Shown: one piece after another, positions 51,081 through 59,370 of the stretch | Numbering within the stretch: position 1 is the first letter of the stretch | How the letters are laid out: every line of letters starts with the position of its first letter | Assembly: GCA_964580965.1 (NCBI GenBank) | Contig: CAZOLZ010000002.1 | Location: 27,882 to 91,881, forward strand | Direction of reading: 5' to 3' | Source of the DNA: CAIUKX01 sp964580965 | GTDB lineage: Bacteria > Bacteroidota > Bacteroidia > Flavobacteriales_D > Crocinitomicaceae | Length of the DNA stretch: 64,000 nucleotides | Position numbers and translations under genes: made by a program | Notes under the pieces: model-generated | Seen by the model: the letters and a program-made list of their open reading frames with translations, nothing else | What the model was told of the DNA's origin: nothing | Databases searched by the model: none

Positions 51081-51974
51081 ATGAATAAAGCAATTATAGA
51101 TTTAGGTACAAATACATTTAATTTATTAATAGCTAAAGTAGATCATAACCAATTGTCGATCATTCATTCTGAAAAGTCAGGTGCATCAATTGGTATGGGA
51201 GGAATTAATAATAATATTCTAACTGAAAAAGCTATTAGTCGAGCTGTAAATTCATTAACTCATTTTAAAAAAGTATGTAATGAGTATAATGTTAATGAGA
51301 TAAAAGCTTTTGGAACTTCTGCTATTAGAGATGCTAAAAATAATAAAGAGTTCTGTTCAATTGTCAAAAATAAAATTGGATTAGATATTATCATTATTGA
51401 TGGTCAAAAAGAAGCTGAATTAATCTTTGATGGTGTTTCAAAAACAATATCTAATGATGAATTTATAATCATGGATATAGGTGGTGGTAGTACTGAATTT
51501 ATTTTCGTTAAGGATAATTCAATCAAAGAAGCCAAAAGCTTTAACATTGGAATATCTAGAATTTATCAACATTTCTCAAAACTTTCTGATCCTTTAACAA
51601 CTAGTGATGTCATAAAAATTGAAGATTGGTTAGAAAGAAATACTAATAGTTATTTTACATCAAATTATGCTCATACACTAGTAGGAGCCTCAGGAACATT
51701 TGAAACTTTTTATGAACTTATAAATAATGTTTCATTTCCAACTAATACTTCAAAGTCAATCCAACTTGATATCAACCAAATTAATAAAATTCTTGAGAAC
51801 CTGATTTTCTCTTCAAAAGAAGAACGTTTTCAAAATGAATATTTAATTCCTATAAGGAAATTGATGGCTCCTATTGCTGCAGTAAAAACAAGGTGGGTTT
51901 TAAAACAAATGAAAATTAAAAAAATTTATGTCTCTCCTTATTCACTTAAAGAAGGAGCTTTATTCTCATTATAA
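51081..51974 (+). CDS. Ppx/GppA family phosphatase
   Basis: 297 residues with the ASKHA fold: AIIDLGTNTFNLLIAKV at the N-terminus (phosphate 1), AFGTSAIRDAKN, FIIMDIGGGSTEFIFV (phosphate 2) and GASGTFETFYELI. It hydrolyses polyphosphate (Ppx) or pppGpp (GppA). It lacks the C-terminal HD domain of long Ppx proteins, being only the N-terminal module. Substrate not decided by sequence. The stop shares a TTATAA with the PAP2 gene. Confidence 0.92.
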   Translation: MNKAIIDLGTNTFNLLIAKVDHNQLSIIHSEKSGASIGMGGINNNILTEKAISRAVNSLTHFKKVCNEYNVNEIKAFGTSAIRDAKNNKEFCSIVKNKIGLDIIIIDGQKEAELIFDGVSKTISNDEFIIMDIGGGSTEFIFVKDNSIKEAKSFNIGISRIYQHFSKLSDPLTTSDVIKIEDWLERNTNSYFTSNYAHTLVGASGTFETFYELINNVSFPTNTSKSIQLDINQINKILENLIFSSKEERFQNEYLIPIRKLMAPIAAVKTRWVLKQMKIKKIYVSPYSLKEGALFSL

Positions 51975-52583
51975 CTCTAAAGAAACTTTTTTCGTTTCCC
52001 TTTTATTCTTGAAGTAATTAAATAAATAATGTGTCCCTACAGCACTTGCAGAGCCAATAATTGCTCCGACTAAAACATCTGAAGGATAATGAACACCTAA
52101 ATACATTCTTGAATATCCTACTAAAGAAGCCCAAGTATACATTGGTGCAATAACATACCATTTAGGATATAATAAACTAAAGGATGTAGCAGTTGCAAAA
52201 CAAAATGATGTATGACCTGATGGAAATGATTTTGACCCTGCATGTGCATATTGCGTTATATCGTTTGGATAAGTTACAAATGGTCTCGGTGTATCAAAAG
52301 CAAACTTTAAAGAAGTTGTTAAAACTGAACTAATTAAAGATGTCGATAACATTTCAAGACTGTTCAAATAATTACTTTTTTCTTTCGTTAATAAACCATT
52401 TACAGCGAGACCAATCGGTAAGCCAAATGATACTGGATCGTCTGAATCTGTAATAAATGTCATCAGTTTACCGCCATTTTTTGTATAACTATGATTAATT
52501 TTTTTTAACAAATTAATATCAAGATTCTGTGCCTGTAAAAAACTATTAAAAAATAAGATTAACAGTAATATATTTTTTTTCAT
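51969..52583 (-). CDS. PAP2 family phosphatase
   Basis: 204 residues with a signal-like N-terminal helix (LLLILFFNSFLQAQ) and several transmembrane segments. The three PAP2 motifs are present: KFAFDTPRP (KX6RP), SFPSGHT (PSGH) and SRMYLGVHYPSD (SRX5HX3D), at about residues 93-101, 118-124 and 160-171. Substrates in this group are lipid phosphates such as phosphatidate or undecaprenyl diphosphate; which applies here is unknown. It acts at the membrane with a periplasmic active site. Confidence 0.92.
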   Translation of the reverse strand: MKKNILLLILFFNSFLQAQNLDINLLKKINHSYTKNGGKLMTFITDSDDPVSFGLPIGLAVNGLLTKEKSNYLNSLEMLSTSLISSVLTTSLKFAFDTPRPFVTYPNDITQYAHAGSKSFPSGHTSFCFATATSFSLLYPKWYVIAPMYTWASLVGYSRMYLGVHYPSDVLVGAIIGSASAVGTHYLFNYFKNKRETKKVSLEL

Positions 52584-52593
52584 TTTTTGATCG

Positions 52594-53061
52594 TTAAATG
52601 GATAAACTTAATTCGTCAAAAGTAGGTAATTCATTTAAAAGTTTTATATTATTTTCAGAGTGATCAACTTTAATCGTAAAATGATTTAAGCCATTTGAAA
52701 TTAATAGATAGGGGCTTTGAAGCACTGAATTATATTGGGCTATCTGAGAAACAACCTTTTCACTCAATTCAATTTCTGGAGCTTTACATTCAACAACTAA
52801 AACAGGATGTTTTGTTAAACTGAAGACAACTATATCACAACGCCTGTTTAATTCATTCACTTTTATTAATGCTTCACTAGCAATCAAACTCTTTGGAACA
52901 TTTTTTTGATTTATTAAAAAATGAATGATGTGCTGCCTCACCCATTCTTCTGGTGTCAGGACTAACTTTTTATTCCTAATGATACACCAAACAAAGAGTT
53001 GACCTTTTGAATCTTTTGTTAATTTTATTTTAGCAATAGGAAGATTTAATTTTTGAATCAT
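52594..53061 (-). CDS. HsdR N-terminal-like PD-(D/E)XK domain protein
   Basis: 155 residues matching the N-terminal restriction-enzyme R subunit domain only: EEWVRQHIIHFL, then NRRCDIVVFSL and HPVLVVECKAPEI, which give the D...ExK active-site pattern of the PD-(D/E)XK nuclease fold. No helicase, specificity or methylase genes lie nearby, so this is not a restriction system; such single-domain proteins are common in Bacteroidota. Function unknown. Three bp from the alanine dehydrogenase gene on the same strand. Confidence 0.87.
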   Translation of the reverse strand: MIQKLNLPIAKIKLTKDSKGQLFVWCIIRNKKLVLTPEEWVRQHIIHFLINQKNVPKSLIASEALIKVNELNRRCDIVVFSLTKHPVLVVECKAPEIELSEKVVSQIAQYNSVLQSPYLLISNGLNHFTIKVDHSENNIKLLNELPTFDELSLSI

Positions 53062-53064
53062 AAT

Positions 53065-54279
53065 TTAAATCATCAATAATTCGATGCTTTTATATTTTAA
53101 CCCAAAAACTTTCCCTAATACCTCACTTGTTAAAATTCCTTTGTAAATGTAAACACCGCTTCTAAAACCAATATCTTTTCGGATTAAAGATGAGCAACCT
53201 CCTCTTTCTCCCATCTCCAACAAAATAGGGGTAAATATATTTGATAATATTGAAGATGCTGATCTAGGAACTCTTGAAGCTATATTAGGAACACAATAAT
53301 GAACTATTCCATGTTTTACAAAAGTGGGTGATTTATGACTTGTAACTCTAGATGTTTCGAAACATCCTCCCTGATCAATACTAACATCTATTAAAACAGA
53401 ACCTGGTTCCATAGATTCAATCATTTCTTCAGTTACAACACATGGGGTCCTTCCTAAAGGAGCTCTTAAAGCTCCAATAACAACATCCGCATTTTGGATT
53501 GCTTTAGCTAAATTTTTAGGTTGAATCATGTAAGTATGTATACGCTCAGAAGAATTATTTTGTATTCTTCTTAATCTAGACATCGAGTTATCAAATACTT
53601 TAACTGATGCTCCAAGTCCCAATGCAGCTCTAACAGCATAATCTCCTACAGTTCCTGCTCCAATAACAACTACTTCAGTTGGTTTGACTCCTGTAATACC
53701 TCCAAGCATTATACCTTTACCACTTTTAAACTCTGATAATAATTCTCCGGCAATTAAAATTGAGGTTGTCCCTGCAATTTCACTCATAGCCCTAACTATA
53801 GGAAACATCCCTTTGAAGTCTTTGATGTAATCCCATGCAACTGCTGTGATTTTTTTCTGCATCAACTTCTCTAAAATCGATTTTGCTTGAATAGATAATT
53901 GTAAAGCTGAAACTAATGTTTGACTCCCTTTCATCATATCAATTTCATCTTCTGATGGAGGACCAACTTTAAAAATAATATTACATTCAAAAACATCTTT
54001 TGGACTGTAACAAATTTCTGCACCTGCCTCACTATAGTCTCTATCAGAGAAATTTGCCATTTCCCCAGCTTTTGTTTCAATCTTTACTCTGTGTCCATTT
54101 AAAACTAAAATAGAAACTGCTTCTGGTGTTAAAGCTACTCTCCTTTCGTGAAAATGAGTCTCTTTGGGAATACCAATAAACAATTTACCTTTTTTAGGAG
54201 CAATTTCTAACATTTCCTCTTGCGGTAAAAGAGTTCCTGTCTCCATTAAATGCTTTAAAATTTCCGGATCAGTTTTCAT
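53065..54279 (-). CDS. ald: Alanine dehydrogenase
   Basis: NAD-dependent oxidative deamination of alanine to pyruvate. 404 residues, with an N-terminal extension relative to the usual enzyme. Motifs: GIPKETHFHERRVALTPEAV at about residue 36, VSALQLSIQ, the NAD-binding VVVIGAGTVGDYAVRAALGLGA-type turn near residue 205, ADVVIGALRAPLGRTP, SVLIDVSIDQGGCFETS and VHYCVPNIASRVP. It is co-directional with tsaE (33 bp upstream) and porX. Sequence can be confused with the transhydrogenase alpha subunit, but the catalytic segments and length point to Ald. Confidence 0.92.
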   Translation of the reverse strand: MKTDPEILKHLMETGTLLPQEEMLEIAPKKGKLFIGIPKETHFHERRVALTPEAVSILVLNGHRVKIETKAGEMANFSDRDYSEAGAEICYSPKDVFECNIIFKVGPPSEDEIDMMKGSQTLVSALQLSIQAKSILEKLMQKKITAVAWDYIKDFKGMFPIVRAMSEIAGTTSILIAGELLSEFKSGKGIMLGGITGVKPTEVVVIGAGTVGDYAVRAALGLGASVKVFDNSMSRLRRIQNNSSERIHTYMIQPKNLAKAIQNADVVIGALRAPLGRTPCVVTEEMIESMEPGSVLIDVSIDQGGCFETSRVTSHKSPTFVKHGIVHYCVPNIASRVPRSASSILSNIFTPILLEMGERGGCSSLIRKDIGFRSGVYIYKGILTSEVLGKVFGLKYKSIELLMI

Positions 54280-54312
54280 CTATCATTTCTTTAATAAAAT
54301 AATCTTAAATTT

Positions 54313-54735
54313 TCAGTAGTCAATATTTACCTCAATTTCTCTTTCTAATGATTCATCAATACGAATATACACCCAAATTGTATTTTCAGGTAATAATCCA
54401 TTAATTTTTTTTGGCCATTCGATAAAACACATATCATTGCCATACAACATTTCCTCTATTCCAATATCATATGCTTCTTCCTCTGAATCTAAACGATACA
54501 AATCAAAGTGATGTATTCGTCCAAAGGCATTTGAATCATATGTATTTACCAACGAATAGGTTGGTGAACCTTCAGAATCTTTTACCCCCATAGCTTTTAG
54601 CAAAGCAATAATGAAAGTCGTCTTCCCTGCCCCCATTTTACCATCAAAAGCAAATATTTTTCTATGTCCAACTGTATCTAAAAAACTTTTTGCAACATGA
54701 GGTAACTCTTCTAAACTATTTATCTTAAAAATCAT
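54313..54735 (-). CDS. tsaE: tRNA t6A biosynthesis ATPase TsaE
   Basis: 140 residues from the ATG at 54735, directly after the PorX stop (54737-54739); a TTG at 54756 would overlap PorX. P-loop FDGKMGAGKTTFIIAL near residue 30, then SPTYSLVNTY, IHHFDLYRL and FIEWPKKING. TsaE is needed with TsaB, TsaC and TsaD for the threonylcarbamoyladenosine modification of ANN-decoding tRNAs. It is co-transcribed with porX and ald. Confidence 0.95.
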   Translation of the reverse strand: MIFKINSLEELPHVAKSFLDTVGHRKIFAFDGKMGAGKTTFIIALLKAMGVKDSEGSPTYSLVNTYDSNAFGRIHHFDLYRLDSEEEAYDIGIEEMLYGNDMCFIEWPKKINGLLPENTIWVYIRIDESLEREIEVNIDY

Positions 54736-54736
54736 C

Positions 54737-56287
54737 TTATTTGGGCTGTAAAACAATAAATGGAATTAATAACTCCTCCATAGAAACGCCACCATGCTGA
54801 AATGTTTCTGAGTAATGATTTACAAAATGGTTAAAATTATTTGGATATACAAAAAAATCATCATTTTTAGCAAAAATATACTCCGAAGACATTTTACCTT
54901 TAGGTAACTTAATAGCCTTTGGATCTTTTTCTTGAAACACGTCTTTTTCTTTGTAAGACATCCCTCTTGCAAATTTGTATCTCAAATTGGTATTTAAATC
55001 CCTTTCCCCTAAAACTTTAATAGGATTATTCACACGAATAGTTCCATGATCAGTAGTTATAATTAACTTAAATCCTGACTCTGCGAATTTCTTAATCAAA
55101 TTTTGTAATGGTGAATGTTCAAACCACGAACGTGTAATTGATCGATATGCTGACTCATCATCTGCTAATTCACGAATAACCTTCATTTCTGTTCGAGAAT
55201 GAGACAACATATCTACGAAATTATAAACTACTACATTTAAATCATTTGATTGAATTTGATTAAAATTATCTACTACTTTTTTACCGATTTCATAGTTAGT
55301 TACTTTTTGATAAGACCATTTAACTTCCTTTCTCAAATTTTTAAGTTGTTCCCCCAATAGCTCTTTCTCAAAGCCATTTTTAAATCCATCATCATATTCT
55401 CCGACCCAATATTGAGGTAATTTATCTTCAATTTGACTTGGCATCATACCTGCAAAAAATGCATTTCTAGCATAATGTGTAGCCGTAGGTAGTATTGAAC
55501 AAACAACCTCATCTTTAACCAATTTGTAATAATTTAAAATGATTGGTTTGATTACTTGCCACTGATCGTACCTTAAATTATCAACCACCAATAATGCAAC
55601 TTTTGTATCATTTAATTCTTTAAATACCCTCTCTTTCATCAGTCGATGGATAAACATTGGGGTATCCTCAGAAGTTTCCTCCTTTAACCATTCAGAATAG
55701 TAATTTGTAAAAAATTTTGTAAATAATTGGTTAGCTTCTTTCTTCTGCATCTCGAAGACTTGTTTCATACCCTTATCTTCAATTTTATCCAATTCTAATT
55801 CCCAATAAACCAATTTCTTAAAAACCTCAATCCATTCAGGATAATTTAAATTGGAGTTAAGCGTCATTCCTAATTGTCTAAATTCTTGTTGGTACACTGA
55901 ATTTGTTTTTTGTGAAACTAACTTTTTATGATCTAAATTCTTTTTAAGGGTCAATAAAATTTGGTTAGGGTTGACTGGCTTTATTAAATAATCAGCTATT
56001 TTACTTCCAATAGCCTCCTCCATTATGTGCTCTTCTTCACTTTTCGTTATCATCACGACGGGTACAAAAGGACGGTCTTCTTTTATTAATAACAAGGCAT
56101 CCAAACCAGTAATTCCAGGCATGTTTTCATCTAGAAAAATGATATCAAAAACCTCTTTTTGATTTAATTCAACAGCCTCTCTGCCATTATTTACAGTTGT
56201 TACCTCATAACCTTTAGATTCTAAAAAAAGAATATGTGGTTTTAATAAATCAATTTCATCGTCTGCCCAAAGAATTTTAACTTGCAT
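54737..56287 (-). CDS. porX: T9SS regulator PorX (response regulator with PglZ domain)
   Basis: 516 residues. Receiver domain (about 1-120) with ILWADDEIDLL acidic pocket, phosphoacceptor Asp in DIIFLDENMPGITG, and the Lys in YLIKPVNP. A helical linker leads to a PglZ/alkaline-phosphatase-superfamily domain (about 205-516: LLVVDNLRYDQW, FAGMMPSQIEDKLPQYWV, NFVDMLSHSRTEM, KLIITTDHGTIRVNNP). In Porphyromonas and Flavobacterium PorX works with the sensor PorY and sigma P to control type IX secretion genes. No porY is in the window. This fits the T9SS cargo at 10266-16328 and 25571-28928. Confidence 0.93.
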   Translation of the reverse strand: MQVKILWADDEIDLLKPHILFLESKGYEVTTVNNGREAVELNQKEVFDIIFLDENMPGITGLDALLLIKEDRPFVPVVMITKSEEEHIMEEAIGSKIADYLIKPVNPNQILLTLKKNLDHKKLVSQKTNSVYQQEFRQLGMTLNSNLNYPEWIEVFKKLVYWELELDKIEDKGMKQVFEMQKKEANQLFTKFFTNYYSEWLKEETSEDTPMFIHRLMKERVFKELNDTKVALLVVDNLRYDQWQVIKPIILNYYKLVKDEVVCSILPTATHYARNAFFAGMMPSQIEDKLPQYWVGEYDDGFKNGFEKELLGEQLKNLRKEVKWSYQKVTNYEIGKKVVDNFNQIQSNDLNVVVYNFVDMLSHSRTEMKVIRELADDESAYRSITRSWFEHSPLQNLIKKFAESGFKLIITTDHGTIRVNNPIKVLGERDLNTNLRYKFARGMSYKEKDVFQEKDPKAIKLPKGKMSSEYIFAKNDDFFVYPNNFNHFVNHYSETFQHGGVSMEELLIPFIVLQPK

Positions 56288-56334
56288 ATAATTGATATTT
56301 TATATTTTTACAATAAATTTCAAAATCATTACTG

Positions 56335-57573
56335 TTGCGTCCAAATTTAACCAGAAATAACAAAAAGAAAATTATAAACGATCCTATTTATGGATTTATT
56401 TCTATACCTAACGATTTCATTTTTGATTTAATACAACACCCTTATTTCCAAAGGCTGAGAAGAATTTCTCAATTGGGCACTACAGGACTTGTTTATCCTG
56501 GAGCACTTCATACACGATTTCATCATGTTATTGGAGCAATGCACTTAATGTCATTGGCAATTAACACACTCAGAAGAAAAGGAAACGAAATTTCATCACA
56601 AGAAGAAGAAGGTGCACTAATAGCAATTTTACTTCATGACATTGGACACGGACCATATTCACATGCATTAGAATATGATATTGTAAATAAAGTTTCACAC
56701 GAAGCTATCTCAAGTTTTTTCATCAAAGAATTAAGTAAGGAATTTAACGGAAAATTAGATGTTGCTCTCGCAATTTTTCAAAATAAACATACAAAACCTT
56801 TTTTACATCAATTAGTTTCAAGCCAATTGGACATGGATCGTTTAGATTATTTAAACAGAGACAGCTTTTATACAGGTGTCAGTGAAGGGGTTATCGGAAG
56901 TGACCGAATTATTGAAATGTTAAATATTCACGAAGGTCATTTAGTTTTAGAAGAAAAAGGAATTTATTCGGTTGAAAAATTCTTGGTTGCAAGACGATTA
57001 ATGTATTGGCAAGTATACCTTCACAAAACTGTAGTTGCTGGTGAATTTATGTTAATCCACATTCTTCGAAGAGCAAAAGAATTAGTATTGAAAGGGCAAG
57101 AATTGTTTGCTAGCCCTGCTTTAAGATTCTTTTTATCAAATAACATTGAATCAGCTGATTTTGAAAAGAACGTCCAAGTTTTACAAAACTTCTCACTTTT
57201 AGATGACTACGATATTCTAGGGGCAATCAAAGTTTGGCAATTTTCTGAAGATATTGTTTTGTCAAACCTCTCTAGAAAATTAGTAAATCGTAAACTACTA
57301 AAGATTGAAATTTCTAAAAATCCTTTTTCTAAACAGCGAATCGAACATGAAAAAAAATTAATCTGTGAAAAATTAAATATTTCTAATAGTGAAGCCCAAT
57401 ATTTTGTATACGCAGATAAATTAATTAACAATGCTTACAATCAAGATAACGAAAACATTCATTTGTTGATGAAGAATGGAGAAATAATGGATATTTCAGA
57501 AGCATCTGATAATTTGAATATTTCAGCTTTATCGAAGCCCGTTGAAAAATATTTTTTGTGTTACTACGGTTAA
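56335..57573 (+). CDS. HD-domain phosphohydrolase (dNTPase-like)
   Basis: 412 residues starting at a TTG; no ATG is usable before the conserved KKKIINDPIYGFISIP. The HD metal site is HTRFHHVIGAMHL plus LLHDIGHGPYSHALE (His-Asp pair), followed by SSQLDMDRLDYLNRDSFYTG, residues about 50-190. SAMHD1/dGTPase relatives hydrolyse dNTPs; members in Bacteroidota are uncharacterised, so activity is presumed. It is divergent from porX and shares its stop TTAA with the PLP enzyme gene. Confidence 0.9.
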   Translation: MRPNLTRNNKKKIINDPIYGFISIPNDFIFDLIQHPYFQRLRRISQLGTTGLVYPGALHTRFHHVIGAMHLMSLAINTLRRKGNEISSQEEEGALIAILLHDIGHGPYSHALEYDIVNKVSHEAISSFFIKELSKEFNGKLDVALAIFQNKHTKPFLHQLVSSQLDMDRLDYLNRDSFYTGVSEGVIGSDRIIEMLNIHEGHLVLEEKGIYSVEKFLVARRLMYWQVYLHKTVVAGEFMLIHILRRAKELVLKGQELFASPALRFFLSNNIESADFEKNVQVLQNFSLLDDYDILGAIKVWQFSEDIVLSNLSRKLVNRKLLKIEISKNPFSKQRIEHEKKLICEKLNISNSEAQYFVYADKLINNAYNQDNENIHLLMKNGEIMDISEASDNLNISALSKPVEKYFLCYYG

Positions 57574-58490
57574 AATTTAGTTACTAATTGATTTCCTTGT
57601 AAACCCCCAGTGTGAATAAATAACACGGATTGATTTTCTAACTCACCTGATTGAATCATCTTAATAATTTGATAGAAAACTTTTCCTGTATAAACATAAT
57701 CTAATGGTAAATTATATTCTTGATTGACTTGATTGATAAAATCGATTAATTCTTTATTAAATTTTCCGTAACCTCCAAAATGAGCGTCTGAATGAACAAG
57801 TACTTTATTTAACAATTCTTCTGTTATTTCTTCATCAAACAAACTATAATTCAATAGTCTTCTCATTTCACTCAAACTATCATAGTTTTTCAAAACCGGA
57901 ACAACGTTTAAAAATGTGTTTCTTGAAAGTGATAATATAATTCCACAACTAGTTGCTGATGTACCTTGTGCTACAAATACTTGATCAAAATTTTCTTTTA
58001 TTTCTTTTATAATTTCTTGACATCCAATCAACCCGTAAAAATTACTTCCTCCTTCGGGAACAATATAGGACGAAGGATATTCTAAATGTAAGTCCTTGAG
58101 GTATAAATCATCCGATTTTAATTGATATTCAGACCTTGAAACAAATTTTAACAACATTCCAAATTCGACACATTTTTTTAATGTCTCATTGGAATTTTCA
58201 TTAAGTTCCTCCCCCCTAACAATTCCAATTGACTTTAAACCTGCTTTTTTACAAGCTGCTGCTGTTGCAACCAGATGATTAGAAAAAGCTCCTCCAAATG
58301 TTAAAATTGTATCACATTTTTTATTTAATGCTTGTAATACATTATATTTCAATTTACGCCATTTATTTCCCGATACATTTTGATCAATTAAATCATCTCT
58401 CTTTACATATAAACGGACATTATGTGTCCTTAATAAATCACTCGATAATTCTTGTAAAATTGATTTTTTGGTATCAAATAATTGTTCCAT
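57570..58490 (-). CDS. PLP enzyme: ACC deaminase / D-cysteine desulfhydrase family
   Basis: 306 residues, fold type II. PLP-lysine motif VSGNKWRKLKYN near residue 40, TFGGAFSNHLVATAAAC, VPEGGSNFYG, QGTSATSCGIILSL and FIHTGGLQGN at the C-terminus. Members either open 1-aminocyclopropane-1-carboxylate or split D-cysteine to sulfide, pyruvate and ammonia; eye inspection does not separate them. The gene is divergent from a DUF5522 gene with a shared promoter region. Confidence 0.88.
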   Translation of the reverse strand: MEQLFDTKKSILQELSSDLLRTHNVRLYVKRDDLIDQNVSGNKWRKLKYNVLQALNKKCDTILTFGGAFSNHLVATAAACKKAGLKSIGIVRGEELNENSNETLKKCVEFGMLLKFVSRSEYQLKSDDLYLKDLHLEYPSSYIVPEGGSNFYGLIGCQEIIKEIKENFDQVFVAQGTSATSCGIILSLSRNTFLNVVPVLKNYDSLSEMRRLLNYSLFDEEITEELLNKVLVHSDAHFGGYGKFNKELIDFINQVNQEYNLPLDYVYTGKVFYQIIKMIQSGELENQSVLFIHTGGLQGNQLVTKF

Positions 58491-58512
58491 TTATACTAAT
58501 ACATTAATTTTG
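58482..58512 (+). promoter_or_regulatory. Promoter of the DUF5522 gene
   Basis: TTG (58482-58484), 20-bp spacer, TAATTTTG (58505-58512), 15 bp before the ATG. The TTG lies inside the divergent PLP gene's first codons. Confidence 0.6.
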
Positions 58513-58527
58513 TAACAAAGTTTTTCT

Positions 58528-58713
58528 ATGAAAGAAGATATGTCAATGTTTTCAAAAAAATCTAAGTTGGCTGATGATGAGTATTATTATAGTCCTGAAG
58601 GTTTTATAATTTTCACTGAAAAATATTTATTAAAAAGAGGTTACTGTTGTAAAAACGGTTGTAAACATTGTCCCTATGGCTATGACAAAAAAACTGGGAA
58701 ATTTAAATCTTAA
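58528..58713 (+). CDS. DUF5522 cysteine-rich small protein
   Basis: 61 residues. DDEYYYSPEGFIIFTEKY then RGYCCKNGCKHCPYGY, a four-cysteine cluster that could bind zinc or an iron-sulfur centre. This YCCxxGCxHCPY pattern defines a small family (DUF5522) widespread in Bacteroidota, of unknown function. Own promoter; stop shares TTAA with the acyltransferase gene. Confidence 0.88.
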   Translation: MKEDMSMFSKKSKLADDEYYYSPEGFIIFTEKYLLKRGYCCKNGCKHCPYGYDKKTGKFKS

Positions 58714-59267
58714 CTTTCATAAGGATCTTTAATTCCTTTCTCAGGAAACTTTCCTTTGTATTTAGATAAAATCTTCTTAATTGTTTTAATATCCTCATTA
58801 ACATCTCCTGTAGGTTCGAATAAACATTCAAATCCACCAATCTTCTTTTCATAATCAATATAGGCTAAATAAATAGGAACTTGTGCTCTTTGAGCAATAT
58901 AGTAAAACCCTTTTTTCCATTTATCATTGTAACTACGTGTTCCCTCTGGAGTAAACACCAAATACATCGAAGAATACTGATCTAATAATTTTGCTGCAAA
59001 ATCTGTTAAGTTGTTGTTTGTTTTTCTGTCAACTGGTATCCCTCCCATTTTTTTTAGTATCAAACCCATTGGAAAGAAAAACAGTTCTTTTTTGATTAAG
59101 AATTTAGCATTAACACCATAATTAGCAAAAGTTATACGACCAATTATAAAATCCCAATTTGAAGTGTGTGGCCCCATTACAACAACACATTTATCAACCC
59201 CTTGAGGTACAAATTCATCAATTTTCCAGCCAGCTAATTTTAAAAGAAATTTTAAGAATTTTCTCAT
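58710..59267 (-). CDS. Lysophospholipid/1-acylglycerol-3-phosphate acyltransferase family
   Basis: 185 residues from the ATG at 59267; a TTG at 59288 adds seven. PlsC-like: VVVMGPHTSNWDFIIGRI holds the HX4D active motif, VDRKTNNNLTD, then FTPEGTRSYNDKWKKGFYYIA (the EGTRS block). It acylates a lysolipid or related acceptor at the membrane. Shorter than typical PlsC enzymes. Acceptor unknown. Confidence 0.9.
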   Translation of the reverse strand: MRKFLKFLLKLAGWKIDEFVPQGVDKCVVVMGPHTSNWDFIIGRITFANYGVNAKFLIKKELFFFPMGLILKKMGGIPVDRKTNNNLTDFAAKLLDQYSSMYLVFTPEGTRSYNDKWKKGFYYIAQRAQVPIYLAYIDYEKKIGGFECLFEPTGDVNEDIKTIKKILSKYKGKFPEKGIKDPYES

Positions 59268-59370
59268 TGATTTTATATCGTTAAACAATAAAACTTATTT
59301 TTACAAAAGTAAAGTATTATAATTAAATAGTTGTGAATACTTTTAAATAGATTACCTCATTAAAGTAAAG

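Noticed and set aside
52594..53061. HsdR-like domain taken as a type I restriction system
   Set aside because: Only the N-terminal nuclease-like domain is present, without HsdM, HsdS or helicase parts.
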